Positions 37,801-52,700 of a DNA stretch of 64,000 bases are shown here, piece after piece. The translations under genes and the position numbers were made by a program. The notes beneath the pieces were generated by a model. The model saw only the letters and a program-made list of their open reading frames with translations. It had not been told where the DNA came from and ran no database searches. Every line of letters starts with the position of its first letter. The stretch's first letter is position 1. The stretch is from Diadophis punctatus similis (taxonomy: Eukaryota > Chordata > Lepidosauria > Squamata > Dipsadidae). The stretch lies in NCBI GenBank assembly GCA_023053685.1, contig JALIGW010000061.1:1010001-1074000 (forward strand), written 5' to 3'.

Positions 37801-38928
37801 CCAGATACTCACAGGTCTCAACCAGGAACTCCAACCCCAGCTTCTGTGAATTCAAACTACAATGGAGTGAGATTTCTTCCCCCAGATACTCACAGGTCTC
37901 AGCCAGGAACTCCACCCCCAGCTTCTGTGAATGCATACTGCAATGGAGTGAGGTTTTTTAACCCAGAAACTCACAGGTCTCAGCCAGGAACTCCACCCCC
38001 GGCTTCTGTGAATTCAAACTACAATGGAGTGAGGTTTTGTTCCCCCAGATACTCACAAGTCTCAGCCAGGAACTCCACCCCCAGCTTCTGTGAATTCAAC
38101 CTACAATGGAGTGAGGTTTCTTCCCCCAGATACTCACAGGTCTCAGCCAGGAACTCCACTCCAGCTTCTTTGAATTCAAACTACAATGGAGTGAGGTTTT
38201 TCCCCCCAGATATTAACAAGTCTCAGCCAGGAACTCCACCCGCAGCTTCTGTGAATTCAAACTACAATGGAGTGAGGTTTCTTCCCCCAGATACTCACAG
38301 GTCTCAGCCAGGAACTCCACGCCCAGCTTCTGTGAATTCAAACTACAATGTAGTGAGGTTTCTTCCCCCAGATACTCACAGGTCTCAGCCAGGAACTCCA
38401 CCCCCAGCTTCTGTGAATTCAAACTACAAATGAGTGAGGTTTGTTCCCCCAGATACTCACAGGTCTCAGCCAGGAACTCCACCCCCAGCTTCTGTGAATT
38501 CAAACTACAATGGAGTGAGGTTTTTTTCCCCAGATACAAACCTGTCTCAGCCAGGAACTCCACCCCCAGCTTCTGTGAATTGAAACTACAATGCAGTGAG
38601 GTTTTTTTCCCAGATACTCACAGGTCTCAGCCAGGAACTCCACCCCCAGCTTCTGTGAATTGAAAATACAATGCAGTGAGGTTTTTTCCCCCAGATACTC
38701 ACAGGTCTCAGCCAGGAACTCCACCTCCAGCTTCTGTGAATTGAAACTACAATGCAGCGAGGTTTCCCCCCCCAGATACTCACAAGTCTCATCCAGGAAA
38801 TCCACCCCCAGCTTCTTTGAATTAAAACTACAATGGAGTGAGGTTTCCCCCACCCCCAGATACTCACACGTCTCAGCCAGGAACTCCACCAACAGCTTCT
38901 GTGAATTCAAACTACAATGGAGTGAGGT
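34825..38928 (+). repeat. 4.1 kb block, pairs with 28270-32372
   Basis: It repeats the two-cassette order (35499, then 37930). Private substitutions include GGTCTTAG near 36273, CAGACACTC near 36344 and AGCTTCTTTG near 38162. Confidence 0.82.
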
Positions 38929-39755
38929 TTCTTCCCCCAGATACTCACAGGTCTCAGCCAGGAACTCCACTCCAGCTTCTGTGAATTCAAACTACAATGG
39001 AGTGAGGTTTTTTCCCCCAGATACTAACAAGTCTCAGCCAGGAACTCCACCCGCAGCTTCTGTGAATTCAAACTACAATGGAGTGAGGTTTCTTCCCCCA
39101 GATACTCACAGGTCTCAGCCAGGAACTCCACCCCCAGCTTCTGTGAATTCAAACTACAATGGAGTGAGGTTTTTTTCCCCAGATACTCACAGGTCTCAGC
39201 CAGGAACTCCACCCCCAGCTTCTGTGAATTCAAACTACAATGAAGTGAGGTTTTTTCCCCAGATACTCACAGGTCTCAGCCAGGAACTCCACGCCAAGCT
39301 TCTGTGAATTCATACTGCAATGGAGTGAGGTTTTTTAACCCAGAAACTCACAGGTCTCAGCCAGGAACTCCACCCCCAGCTTCTGTGAATTCAAACTACA
39401 ATGAAGTGAGGTTTTGTTCCCCCAGATACTCACAAGTCTCAGCCAGGAACTCCACCCCCAGCTTCTGTGAATTCAAACTACAATGGAGTGAGGTTTCTTC
39501 CCCCAGATACTCACAGGTCTCAGCCAGGAACTCCACTCCAGCTTCTGTGAATTCAAACTACAATGGAGTGAGGTTTATTCCCCCAGATACTAAAAAGTCT
39601 CAGCCAGGAACTCCACCCGCAGCTTCTGTGAATTCAAACTACAATGGAGTGAGGTTTCTTCCCCCAGATACTCACAGGTCTCAGCCAAGAACTCCACCCC
39701 CAGCTTCTGTGAATTCAAACTACAATGGATTGAGGTTCCCCCCCCCTCCCAGATA

Positions 39756-42700
39756 CTCACAGGTCTCAGCCAGGAACTCCACCCCCAGCTTCTGTGAATT
39801 CAAACTACAATGGAGTGAGGTTTTTTTCCCCAGATACTCACAGGTCTCAGCCAGGAACTCCACCCCCAGCTTCTGTGAATTCAAACTACAATGAAGTGAG
39901 GTTTTTTCCCCAGATACTCACAGGTCTCAGCCAGGAACTCCACGCCAAGCTTCTGTGAATTCATACTGCAATGGAGTGAGGTTTTTTAACCCAGAAACTC
40001 ACAGGTCTCAGCCAGGAACTCCACCCCCAGCTTCTGTGAATTCAAACTACAATGAAGTGAGGTTTTGTTCCCCCAGATACTCACAAGTCTCAGCCAGGAA
40101 CTCCACCCCCAGCTTCTGTGAATTCAAACTACAATGGAGTGAGGTTTCTTCCCCCAGATACTCACAGGTCTCAGTCAGGAACTCCACTCCAGCTTCTGTG
40201 AATTCAAACTACAATGGAGTGAGGTTTATTCCCCCAGATACTAACAAGTCTCAGCCAGGAACTCCACCCGCAGCTTCTGTGAATTCAAACTACAACGGAG
40301 TGAGGTTTCTTCCCCCAGATACTCACAGGTCTCAGCCAAGAACTCCACCCCCAGCTTCTGTGAATTCAAACTACAATGGATTGAGGTTCCCCCCCCCAGA
40401 TACTCACAGGTCTCAGCCAGGAACTCCACCCCCAGCTTCTGTGAAATCAAACTACAATGGAGTGAGGTTTTTTCCCCAGATACTCACAGGTCTCAGCCAG
40501 GAACTCCACCCCCAGCTTCTGTGAATTCAAACTAAAATGGATTGAGGTTTTTTTCTGAGATAAACACAGATCTCAGCCAGGAACTCCAACCCCAGCTTCT
40601 GTGAATTCAAACTACAATGGAGTGAGGTTTGTTCCCCCAGATACTCACAGGTCTCAGCCAGGAACTCCACCCCCAGCTTCTGTGAATTCAAACTACAATG
40701 GAGTGAGGTTTTTCCCCCCAGATATTAACAAGTCTCAGCCAGGAACTCCACCCGCAGCTTCTGTGAATTCAAACTACAATGGAGTGAGGTTTCTTCCCCC
40801 AGATACTCACAGGTCTCAACCAGGAACTCCAACCCCAGCTTCTGTGAATTCAAACTACAATGGAGTGAGATTTCTTCCCCCAGATACTCACAGGTCTCAG
40901 CCAGGAACTCCACCCCCAGCTTCTGTGAATGCATACTGCAATGGAGTGAGGTTTTTTAACCCAGAAACTCACAGGTCTCAGCCAGGAACTCCACCCCCGG
41001 CTTCTGTGAATTCAAACTACAATGGAGTGAGGTTTTGTTCCCCCAGATACTCACAAGTCTCAGCCAGGAACTCCACCCCCAGCTTCTGTGAATTCAACCT
41101 ACAATGGAGTGAGGTTTCTTCCCCCAGATACTCACAGGTCTCAGCCAGGAACTCCACTCCAGCTTCTGTGAATTCAAACTACAATGGAGTGAGGTTTTTC
41201 CCCCCAGATATTAACAAGTCTCAGCCAGGAACTCCACCCGCAGCTTCTGTGAATTCAAACTACAATGGAGTGAGGTTTCTTCCCCCAGATACTCACAGGT
41301 CTCAGCCAGGAACTCCACGCCCAGCTTCTGTGAATTCAAACTACAATGTAGTGAGGTTTCTTCCCCCAGATACTCACAGGTCTCAGCCAGGAACTCCACC
41401 CCCAGCTTCTGTGAATTCAAACTACAAATGAGTGAGGTTTGTTCCCCCAGATACTCACAGGTCTCAGCCAGGAACTCCACCCCCAGCTTCTGTGAATTCA
41501 AACTACAATGGAGTGAGGTTTTTTTCCCCAGATACAAACCTGTCTCAGCCAGGAACTCCACCCCCAGCTTCTGTGAATTGAAACTACAATGCAGTGAGGT
41601 TTTTTTCCCAGATACTCACAGGTCTCAGCCAGGAACTCCACCCCCAGCTTCTGTGAATTGAAAATACAATGCAGTGAGGTTTTTTCCCCCAGATACTCAC
41701 AGGTCTCAGCCAGGAACTCCACCTCCAGCTTCTGTGAATTGAAACTACAATGCAGCGAGGTTTCCCCCCCCCAGATACTCACAAGTCTCATCCAGGAACT
41801 CCACCCCCAGCTTCTTTGAATTAAAACTACAATGGAGTGAGGTTTCCCCCACCCCCAGATACTCACACGTCTCAGCCAGGAACTCCACCAACAGCTTCTG
41901 TGAATTCAAACTACAATGGAGTGAGGTTTTGTTCCCCCAGATACTCACAAGTCTCAGCCAGGAACTCCACCCCCAGCTTCTGTGAATTCAAACTACAATG
42001 GAGTGAGGTTTCTTCCCCCAGATACTCACAGGTCTCAGCCAGGAACTCCACGCCAAGCTTCTGTGAATTCATACTGCAATGGAGTGAGGTTTTTTAACCC
42101 AGAAACTCATAGGTCTCAGCCAGGAACTCCACCCCCAGCTTCTGTGAATTCAAACTACAATGAAGTGAGGTTTTGTTCCCCCAGATACTCACAAGTCTCA
42201 GCCAGGAACTCCACCCCCAGCTTCTGTGAATTCAAACTACAATGGAGTGAGGTTTCTTCCCCCAGATACTCACAGGTCTCAGCCAGGAACTCCACTCCAG
42301 CTTCTGTGAATTCAAACTACAATGGAGTGAGGTTTTTTCCCCCAGATACTAACAAGTCTCAGCCAGGAACTCCACCCGCAGCTTCTGTGAATTCAAACTA
42401 CAATGGAGTGAGGTTTCTTCCCCCAGATACTCACAGGTCTCAGCCAGGAACTCCACGCCCAGCTTCTGTGAAATCAAACTACAATGTAGTCAGGTTTCTT
42501 CCCCCAGATACTCACAGGTCTCAGCCAGGAACTCCACCCCCAGCTTCTGTGAATTCAAACTACAATGGAGTGAGGTTTTTTTCCCCAGATACACAACTGT
42601 CTCAGCCAGGAACTCCACCCCCAGCTTCTGTGAATTGAAACTACAATGCAGTGAGGTTTTTTTCCCAGATACTCACAGGTCTCAGCCAGGAACTCCACCC

Positions 42701-45700
42701 CCAGCTTCTGTGAATTGAAAATACAATACAATGAGGTTTTTTCCCCCAGATACTCACAGGTCTCAGCCAGGAACTCCACTCCAGCTTCTGTGAATTCAAA
42801 CTACAACGGAGTGAGGTTTTTTCCCCCAGATACTAACAAGTCTCAGCCAGGAACTCCACCCGCAGCTTCTGTGAATTCAAACAACAATGGAGTGAGGTTT
42901 CTTCCCCCAGATACTCACAGGTCTCAGCCAGGAACTCCACGCCCAGCTTCTGTGAAATCAAACTACAATGTAGTGAGGTTTCTTCCCCCAGATACTCACA
43001 GGTCTCATCCAGGAACTCCACCCCCAGCTTCTGTGAATTCAAACTACAATGGAGTGAGGTTTTTTTCCCCAGATACACACCTGTCTCAGCCAGGAACTCC
43101 ACCCCCAGCTTCTGTGAATTGAAACTACAATGCAGTGAGGTTTTTTCCCCAGATACTCACAGGTCTCAGCCAGGAACTCCACCCCCAGCTTCTGTGAATT
43201 GAAAATACAATGCAATGAGGTTTTTTCCCCCAGATACTCACAGGTCTCAGCCAGGAGCTCCACCTCCAGCTTCTGTGAATTGAAAATACAATACAATGAG
43301 GTTTTTTCCCCCAGATACTCACAGGTCTCAGCCAGGAACTCCACTCCAGCTTCTGTGAATTCAAACTACAACGGAGTGAGGTTTTTTCCCCCAGATACTA
43401 ACAAGTCTCAGCCAGGAACTCCACCCGCAGCTTCTGTGAATTCAAACTACAATGGAGTGAGGTTTCTTCCCCCAGATACTCACAGGTCTCAGCCAGGAAC
43501 TCCACGCCCAGCTTCTGTGAAATCAAACTACAATGTAGTGAGGTTTCTTCCCCCAGATACTCACAGGTCTCATCCAGGAACTCCACCCCCAGCTTCTGTG
43601 AATTCAAACTACAATGGAGTGAGGTTTTTTTCCCCAGATACACACCTGTCTCAGCCAGGAACTCCACCCCCAGCTTCTGTGAATTGAAACTACAATGCAG
43701 TGAGGTTTTTTCCCCAGATACTCACAGGTCTCAGCCAGGAACTCCACCCCCAGCTTCTGTGAATTGAAAATACAATGCAATGAGGTTTTTTCCCCCAGAT
43801 ACTCACAGGTCTCAGCCAGGAGCTCCACCTCCAGCTTCTGTGAATTCAAACTACAATGCAGCGAGGTTTCCCCCCAGATACTCACAGGTCTCAGCCAGGA
43901 ACTCCACCCCCAGCTTCTGTGAATTCAAACTACAATGGAGTGAGGTTTTTTTCCCAGATACTCACAGGTCTCAGCCAGGAACTCCACCCCCAGCTTCTGT
44001 GAATTGAAAATACAATGCAATGAGGTTTTTTCCCCCAGATACTCACAGGTCTCAGCCAGGAGCTCCGCTTCCAGCTTCTGTGAATTCAAACTACAATGCA
44101 GCGAGGTTTTTCCCCCCAGATACTCACAAGTGTCATCCAGGAACTCCACCCCCAGCTTCTTTGAATTCAAACTACAATGGAGTGAGGTTTTTTCTCCCAG
44201 ATACTCACAGGTCTCAACCAAGAACTCCGCCAACAGCTTCTGTGAATTCAAACTACAATGGAGTGAGGTTTTGTTCCCCCAGATACTCACAGGTCTCAGC
44301 CAAGAACTCCACACCCAGCTTCTGTGAATTCAAACTACAATGGAGTGAGGTTCCCCCCCCCAGATACTCACAGGTCTCAGCAAGGACCTCCACCCCCAGC
44401 TTTTGTGAATTCAAACTACAATGGAGTGAGGTTTTCCCCCGATACTCACAGGTCTCAGCCAGGAACTCCACCCCCAGCTTTTGTGAATTCAAACTACAAT
44501 GGAGTGAGGTTCCCCCCCCCGATACTCACAGGTCTCAGCCAGGAACTCCACCCCCAGCTTCTGTGAATTGAAACTACAATGCAGTGAGGTTTTGTTCCCC
44601 CAGATACTCACGGGTCTCAGCCAAGAACTCCATGGCCAGCTTCTGTGAATTCAAACTACAATGGAGTGAGGTTTGTTCCCCCAGATACTCACAGGTATCA
44701 GCCAGGAACTCCACCCCAGCTTCTGTGAATTGAAACTACAATGCAGTGAGGTTTCTTCCCCCAGATACTCACAGGTCTCAGCCAGGAACTCCACGCCCAG
44801 CTTCTGTGAATTCAAACTACAATGTAGTGAGGTTTGTTCCCCCAGATACAAACCTGTCTCAGCCAGGAACTCCACCCCCAGCTTCTGTGAATTGAAACGA
44901 CAATGCAGTGAGGTTCCCCCCCCCCAGATACTCACAGATCTCAGCCAGGAACTCCACCCCCAGCTTCTGTGAAATCAAACTACAATGGAGTGAGGTTTTT
45001 TCCCCAGATACTCACAGGTCTCAGCCAGGAACTCCACCCCCAGCTTCTGTGAATTCAAACTAAAATGGATTGAGGTTTTTTTCCGAGATAAACACAGATC
45101 TCAGCCAGGAACTCCAACCCCAGCTTCTGTGAATTCAAACTACAATGGAGTGAGGTTTGTTCCCCCAGATACTCACAGGTCTCAGCCAGGAACTCCACCC
45201 CCAGCTTCTGTGAATTCAAACTACAATGGAGTGAGGTTTGTTCCCCCAGATACTCACAGGTCTCAGCCAGGAACTCCACCCCCAGCTTCTGTGAATTCAA
45301 ACTACAATGGAGTGAGGTTTCTTCCCCCAGATACTCACAGGTCTCAGCCAGGAACTCCACTCCAGCTTCTGTGAATTCAAACTACAATGGAGTGAGGTTT
45401 TTCCCCCCAGATATTAACAAGTCTCAGCCAGGAACTCCACCCGCAGCTTCTGTGAATTCAAACTACAATGGAGTGAGGTTTCTTCCCCCAGATACTCACA
45501 GGTCTCAACCAGGAACTCCAACCCCAGCTTCTGTGAATTCAAACTACAATGGAGTGAGATTTCTTCCCCCAGATACTCACAGGTCTCAGCCAGGAACTCC
45601 ACCCCCAGCTTCTGTGAATACATACTGCAATGGAGTGAGGTTTTTTAACCCAGAAACTCACAGGTCTCAGCCAGGAACTCCACCCCCGGCTTCTGTGAAT

Positions 45701-46007
45701 TCAAACTACAATGGAGTGAGGTTTTGTTCCCCCAGATACTCACAAGTCTCAGCCAGGAACTCCACCCCCAGCTTCTGTGAATTCAACCTACAATGGAGTG
45801 AGGTTTCTTCCCCCAGATACTCACAGGTCTCAGCCAGGAACTCCACTCCAGCTTCTGTGAATTCAAACTACAATGGAGTGAGGTTTTTCCCCCCAGATAT
45901 TAACAAGTCTCAGCCAGGAACTCCACCCGCAGCTTCTGTGAATTCAAACTACAATGGAGTGAGGTTTCTTCCCCCAGATACTCACAGGTCTCAGCCAGGA
46001 ACTCCAC
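39756..46007 (+). repeat. 6.25 kb block, pairs with 47602-53853
   Basis: The shift is 7846-7847 bp, about 97 monomers. Private changes in this copy include CTCCGCTTCC near 44066, CTCCGCCAAC near 44227 and TTCTGAGATAAAC near 40553, where the partner has TTCCGAGATAAAC. The match ends at 46008, C here against G at 53854. Confidence 0.83.
45280..46007 (+). repeat. 728 bp tandem duplication, copy 1 (9 monomers)
   Basis: Copy 1 is followed directly by copy 2 at 46008-46735. It accounts for the change of the long-range shift from 7846 to 7118 bp: the other copy of this cassette (53126-53853) has the segment once. Confidence 0.85.
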
Positions 46008-49000
46008 CCCCAGCTTCTGTGAATTCAAACTACAATGGAGTGAGGTTTCTTCCCCCAGATACTCACAGGTCTCAGCCAGGAACTCCACTCCAGCTTCTGT
46101 GAATTCAAACTACAATGGAGTGAGGTTTTTCCCCCCAGATATTAACAAGTCTCAGCCAGGAACTCCACCCGCAGCTTCTGTGAATTCAAACTACAATGGA
46201 GTGAGGTTTCTTCCCCCAGATACTCACAGGTCTCAACCAGGAACTCCAACCCCAGCTTCTGTGAATTCAAACTACAATGGAGTGAGATTTCTTCCCCCAG
46301 ATACTCACAGGTCTCAGCCAGGAACTCCACCCCCAGCTTCTGTGAATACATACTGCAATGGAGTGAGGTTTTTTAACCCAGAAACTCACAGGTCTCAGCC
46401 AGGAACTCCACCCCCGGCTTCTGTGAATTCAAACTACAATGGAGTGAGGTTTTGTTCCCCCAGATACTCACAAGTCTCAGCCAGGAACTCCACCCCCAGC
46501 TTCTGTGAATTCAACCTACAATGGAGTGAGGTTTCTTCCCCCAGATACTCACAGGTCTCAGCCAGGAACTCCACTCCAGCTTCTGTGAATTCAAACTACA
46601 ATGGAGTGAGGTTTTTCCCCCCAGATATTAACAAGTCTCAGCCAGGAACTCCACCCGCAGCTTCTGTGAATTCAAACTACAATGGAGTGAGGTTTCTTCC
46701 CCCAGATACTCACAGGTCTCAGCCAGGAACTCCACGCCCAGCTTCTGTGAATTCAAACTACAATGTAGTGAGGTTTCTTCCCCCAGATACTCACAGGTCT
46801 CAGCCAGGAACTCCACCCCCAGCTTCTGTGAATTCAAACTACAAATGAGTGAGGTTTGTTCCCCCAGATACTCACAGGTCTCAGCCAGGAACTCCACCCC
46901 CAGCTTCTGTGAATTCAAACTACAATGGAGTGAGGTTTTTTTCCCCAGATACAAACCTGTCTCAGCCAGGAACTCCACCCCCAGCTTCTGTGAATTGAAA
47001 CTACAATGCAGTGAGGTTTTTTTCCCAGATACTCACAGGTCTCAGCCAGGAACTCCACCCCCAGCTTCTGTGAATTGAAAATACAATGCAGTGAGGTTTT
47101 TTCCCCCAGATACTCACAGGTCTCAGCCAGGAACTCCACCTCCAGCTTCTGTGAATTGAAACTACAATGCAGCGAGGTTTTCCCCCCCAGATACTCACAA
47201 GTCTCATCCAGGAACTCCACCCCCAGCTTCTTTGAATTAAAACTACAATGGAGTGAGGTTTCCCCCACCCCCAGATACTCACACGTCTCAGCCAGGAACT
47301 CCACCAACAGCTTCTGTGAATTCAAACTACAATGGAGTGAGGTTTTGTTCCCCCAGATACTCACAAGTCTCAGCCAGGAACTCCACCCCCAGCTTCTGTG
47401 AATTCAAACTACAATGGAGTGAGGTTTCTTCCCCCAGATACTCACAGGTCTCAGCCAGGAACTCCACTCCAGCTTCTGTGAATTCAAACTACAATGGAGT
47501 GAGGTTTTTTCCCCCAGATACTAACAAGTCTCAGCCAGGAACTCCACCCGCAGCTTCTGTGAATTCAAACTACAATGGAGTGAGGTTTCTTCCCCCAGAT
47601 ACTCACAGGTCTCAGCCAGGAACTCCACCCCCAGCTTCTGTGAATTCAAACTACAATGGAGTGAGGTTTTTTTCCCCAGATACTCACAGGTCTCAGCCAG
47701 GAACTCCACCCCCAGCTTCTGTGAATTCAAACTACAATGAAGTGAGGTTTTTTCCCCAGATACTCACAGGTCTCAGCCAGGAACTCCACGCCAAGCTTCT
47801 GTGAATTCATACTGCAATGGAGTGAGGTTTTTTAACCCAGAAACTCACAGGTCTCAGCCAGGAACTCCACCCCCAGCTTCTGTGAATTCAAACTACAATG
47901 AAGTGAGGTTTTGTTCCCCCAGATACTCACAAGTCTCAGCCAGGAACTCCACCCCCAGCTTCTGTGAATTCAAACTACAATGGAGTGAGGTTTCTTCCCC
48001 CAGATACTCACAGGTCTCAGTCAGGAACTCCACTCCAGCTTCTGTGAATTCAAACTACAATGGAGTGAGGTTTATTCCCCCAGATACTAACAAGTCTCAG
48101 CCAGGAACTCCACCCGCAGCTTCTGTGAATTCAAACTACAATGGAGTGAGGTTTCTTCCCCCAGATACTCACAGGTCTCAGCCAAGAACTCCACCCCCAG
48201 CTTCTGTGAATTCAAACTACAATGGATTGAGGTTCCCCCCCCCCAGATACTCACAGGTCTCAGCCAGGAACTCCACCCCCAGCTTCTGTGAAATCAAACT
48301 ACAATGGAGTGAGGTTTTTTCCCCAGATACTCACAGGTCTCAGCCAGGAACTCCACCCCCAGCTTCTGTGAATTCAAACTAAAATGGATTGAGGTTTTTT
48401 TCCGAGATAAACACAGATCTCAGCCAGGAACTCCAACCCCAGCTTCTGTGAATTCAAACTACAATGGAGTGAGGTTTGTTCCCCCAGATACTCACAGGTC
48501 TCAGCCAGGAACTCCACCCCCAGCTTCTGTGAATTCAAACTACAATGGAGTGAGGTTTTTCCCCCCAGATATTAACAAGTCTCAGCCAGGAACTCCACCC
48601 GCAGCTTCTGTGAATTCAAACTACAATGGAGTGAGGTTTCTTCCCCCAGATACTCACAGGTCTCAACCAGGAACTCCAACCCCAGCTTCTGTGAATTCAA
48701 ACTACAATGGAGTGAGATTTCTTCCCCCAGATACTCACAGGTCTCAGCCAGGAACTCCACCCCCAGCTTCTGTGAATGCATACTGCAATGGAGTGAGGTT
48801 TTTTAACCCAGAAACTCACAGGTCTCAGCCAGGAACTCCACCCCCGGCTTCTGTGAATTCAAACTACAATGGAGTGAGGTTTTGTTCCCCCAGATACTCA
48901 CAAGTCTCAGCCAGGAACTCCACCCCCAGCTTCTGTGAATTCAACCTACAATGGAGTGAGGTTTCTTCCCCCAGATACTCACAGGTCTCAGCCAGGAACT

Positions 49001-49773
49001 CCACTCCAGCTTCTGTGAATTCAAACTACAATGGAGTGAGGTTTTTCCCCCCAGATATTAACAAGTCTCAGCCAGGAACTCCACCCGCAGCTTCTGTGAA
49101 TTCAAACTACAATGGAGTGAGGTTTCTTCCCCCAGATACTCACAGGTCTCAGCCAGGAACTCCACGCCCAGCTTCTGTGAATTCAAACTACAATGTAGTG
49201 AGGTTTCTTCCCCCAGATACTCACAGGTCTCAGCCAGGAACTCCACCCCCAGCTTCTGTGAATTCAAACTACAAATGAGTGAGGTTTGTTCCCCCAGATA
49301 CTCACAGGTCTCAGCCAGGAACTCCACCCCCAGCTTCTGTGAATTCAAACTACAATGGAGTGAGGTTTTTTTCCCCAGATACAAACCTGTCTCAGCCAGG
49401 AACTCCACCCCCAGCTTCTGTGAATTGAAACTACAATGCAGTGAGGTTTTTTTCCCAGATACTCACAGGTCTCAGCCAGGAACTCCACCCCCAGCTTCTG
49501 TGAATTGAAAATACAATGCAGTGAGGTTTTTTCCCCCAGATACTCACAGGTCTCAGCCAGGAACTCCACCTCCAGCTTCTGTGAATTGAAACTACAATGC
49601 AGCGAGGTTTCCCCCCCCAGATACTCACAAGTCTCATCCAGGAACTCCACCCCCAGCTTCTTTGAATTAAAACTACAATGGAGTGAGGTTTCCCCCACCC
49701 CCAGATACTCACACGTCTCAGCCAGGAACTCCACCAACAGCTTCTGTGAATTCAAACTACAATGGAGTGAGGT
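45935..49773 (+). repeat. 3.8 kb block, pairs with 53053-56893
   Basis: The shift is 7118, then 7120 bp; the change lies in the poly-C monomer near 48235 (10 C here, 12 C near 55352). The block spans an AATACATACTGC cassette (46345) and an NsiI cassette (48775). Confidence 0.8.
46008..46735 (+). repeat. 728 bp tandem duplication, copy 2
   Basis: It is identical in layout to 45280-46007, including the AATACATACTGC monomer (45617 and 46345). The copies part at the base corresponding to 46008/46736 (CCACCCCCAG against CCACGCCCAG). The exact duplication end points are ambiguous within the shared sequence. Confidence 0.85.
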
Positions 49774-52700
49774 TTTGTTCCCCCAGATACTCACAAGTCT
49801 CAGCCAGGAACTCCACCCCCAGCTTCTGTGAATTCAAACTACAATGGAGTGAGGTTTCTTCCCCCAGATACTCACAGGTCTCAGCCAGGAACTCCACGCC
49901 AAGCTTCTGTGAATTCATACTGCAATGGAGTGAGGTTTTTTAACCCAGAAACTCATAGGTCTCAGCCAGGAACTCCACCCCCAGCTTCTGTGAATTCAAA
50001 CTACAATGAAGTGAGGTTTTGTTCCCCCAGATACTCACAAGTCTCAGCCAGGAACTCCACCCCCAGCTTCTGTGAATTCAAACTACAATGGAGTGAGGTT
50101 TCTTCCCCCAGATACTCACAGGTCTCAGCCAGGAACTCCACTCCAGCTTCTGTGAATTCAAACTACAATGGAGTGAGGTTTTTTCCCCCAGATACTAACA
50201 AGTCTCAGCCAGGAACTCCACCCGCAGCTTCTGTGAATTCAAACTACAATGGAGTGAGGTTTCTTCCCCCAGATACTCACAGGTCTCAGCCAGGAACTCC
50301 ACGCCCAGCTTCTGTGAAATCAAACTACAATGTAGTCAGGTTTCTTCCCCCAGATACTCACAGGTCTCAGCCAGGAACTCCACCCCCAGCTTCTGTGAAT
50401 TCAAACTACAATGGAGTGAGGTTTTTTTCCCCAGATACACAACTGTCTCAGCCAGGAACTCCACCCCCAGCTTCTGTGAATTGAAACTACAATGCAGTGA
50501 GGTTTTTTTCCCAGATACTCACAGGTCTCAGCCAGGAACTCCACCCCCAGCTTCTGTGAATTGAAAATACAATACAATGAGGTTTTTTCCCCCAGATACT
50601 CACAGGTCTCAGCCAGGAACTCCACTCCAGCTTCTGTGAATTCAAACTACAACGGAGTGAGGTTTTTTCCCCCAGATACTAACAAGTCTCAGCCAGGAAC
50701 TCCACCCGCAGCTTCTGTGAATTCAAACTACAATGGAGTGAGGTTTCTTCCCCCAGATACTCACAGGTCTCAGCCAGGAACTCCACGCCCAGCTTCTGTG
50801 AAATCAAACTACAATGTAGTGAGGTTTCTTCCCCCAGATACTCACAGGTCTCATCCAGGAACTCCACCCCCAGCTTCTGTGAATTCAAACTACAATGGAG
50901 TGAGGTTTTTTTCCCCAGATACACACCTGTCTCAGCCAGGAACTCCACCCCCAGCTTCTGTGAATTGAAACTACAATGCAGTGAGGTTTTTTCCCCAGAT
51001 ACTCACAGGTCTCAGCCAGGAACTCCACCCCCAGCTTCTGTGAATTGAAAATACAATGCAATGAGGTTTTTTCCCCCAGATACTCACAGGTCTCAGCCAG
51101 GAGCTCCACCTCCAGCTTCTGTGAATTGAAAATACAATACAATGAGGTTTTTTCCCCCAGATACTCACAGGTCTCAGCCAGGAACTCCACTCCAGCTTCT
51201 GTGAATTCAAACTACAACGGAGTGAGGTTTTTTCCCCCAGATACTAACAAGTCTCAGCCAGGAACTCCACCCGCAGCTTCTGTGAATTCAAACTACAATG
51301 GAGTGAGGTTTCTTCCCCCAGATACTCACAGGTCTCAGCCAGGAACTCCACGCCCAGCTTCTGTGAAATCAAACTACAATGTAGTGAGGTTTCTTCCCCC
51401 AGATACTCACAGGTCTCATCCAGGAACTCCACCCCCAGCTTCTGTGAATTCAAACTACAATGGAGTGAGGTTTTTTTCCCCAGATACACACCTGTCTCAG
51501 CCAGGAACTCCACCCCCAGCTTCTGTGAATTGAAACTACAATGCAGTGAGGTTTTTTCCCCAGATACTCACAGGTCTCAGCCAGGAACTCCACCCCCAGC
51601 TTCTGTGAATTGAAAATACAATGCAATGAGGTTTTTTCCCCCAGATACTCACAGGTCTCAGCCAGGAGCTCCACCTCCAGCTTCTGTGAATTTCAACTAC
51701 AATGCAGCGAGGTTTCCCCCCAGATACTCACAGGTCTCAGCCAGGAACTCCACCCCCAGCTTCTGTGAATTCAAACTACAATGGAGTGAGGTTTTTTTCC
51801 CAGATACTCACAGGTCTCAGCCAGGAACTCCACCCCCAGCTTCTGTGAATTGAAAATACAATGCAATGAGGTTTTTTCCCCCAGATACTCACAGGTCTCA
51901 GCTAGGAGCTCCACTTCCAGCTTCTGTGAATTCAAACTACAATGCAGCGAGGTTTTTCCCCCCAGATACTCACAAGTGTCATCCAGGAACTCCACCCCCA
52001 GCTTCTTTGAATTCAAACTACAATGGAGTGAGGTTTTTTCTCCCAGATACTCACAGGTCTCAACCAAGAACTCCACCAACAGCTTCTGTGAATTCAAACT
52101 ACAATGGAGTGAGGTTTTGTTCCCCCAGATACTCACAGGTCTCAGCCAAGAACTCCACACCCAGCTTCTGTGAATTCAAACTACAATGGAGTGAGGTTCC
52201 CCCCCCCAGATACTCACAGGTCTCAGCAAGGACCTCCACCCCCAGCTTTTGTGAATTCAAACTACAATGGAGTGAGGTTTTCCCCCGATACTCACAGGTC
52301 TCAGCCAGGAACTCCACCCCCAGCTTTTGTGAATTCAAACTACAATGGAGTGAGGTTCCCCCCCCCGATACTCACAGGTCTCAGCCAGGAACTCCACCCC
52401 CAGCTTCTGTGAATTGAAACTACAATGCAGTGAGGTTTTGTTCCCCCAGATACTCACGGGTCTCAGCCAAGAACTCCATGGCCAGCTTCTGTGAATTCAA
52501 ACTACAATGGAGTGAGGTTTGTTCCCCCAGATACTCACAGGTATCAGCCAGGAACTCCACCCCAGCTTCTGTGAATTGAAACTACAATGCAGTGAGGTTT
52601 CTTCCCCCAGATACTCACAGGTCTCAGCCAGGAACTCCACGCCCAGCTTCTGTGAATTCAAACTACAATGTAGTGAGGTTTGTTCCCCCAGATACAAACC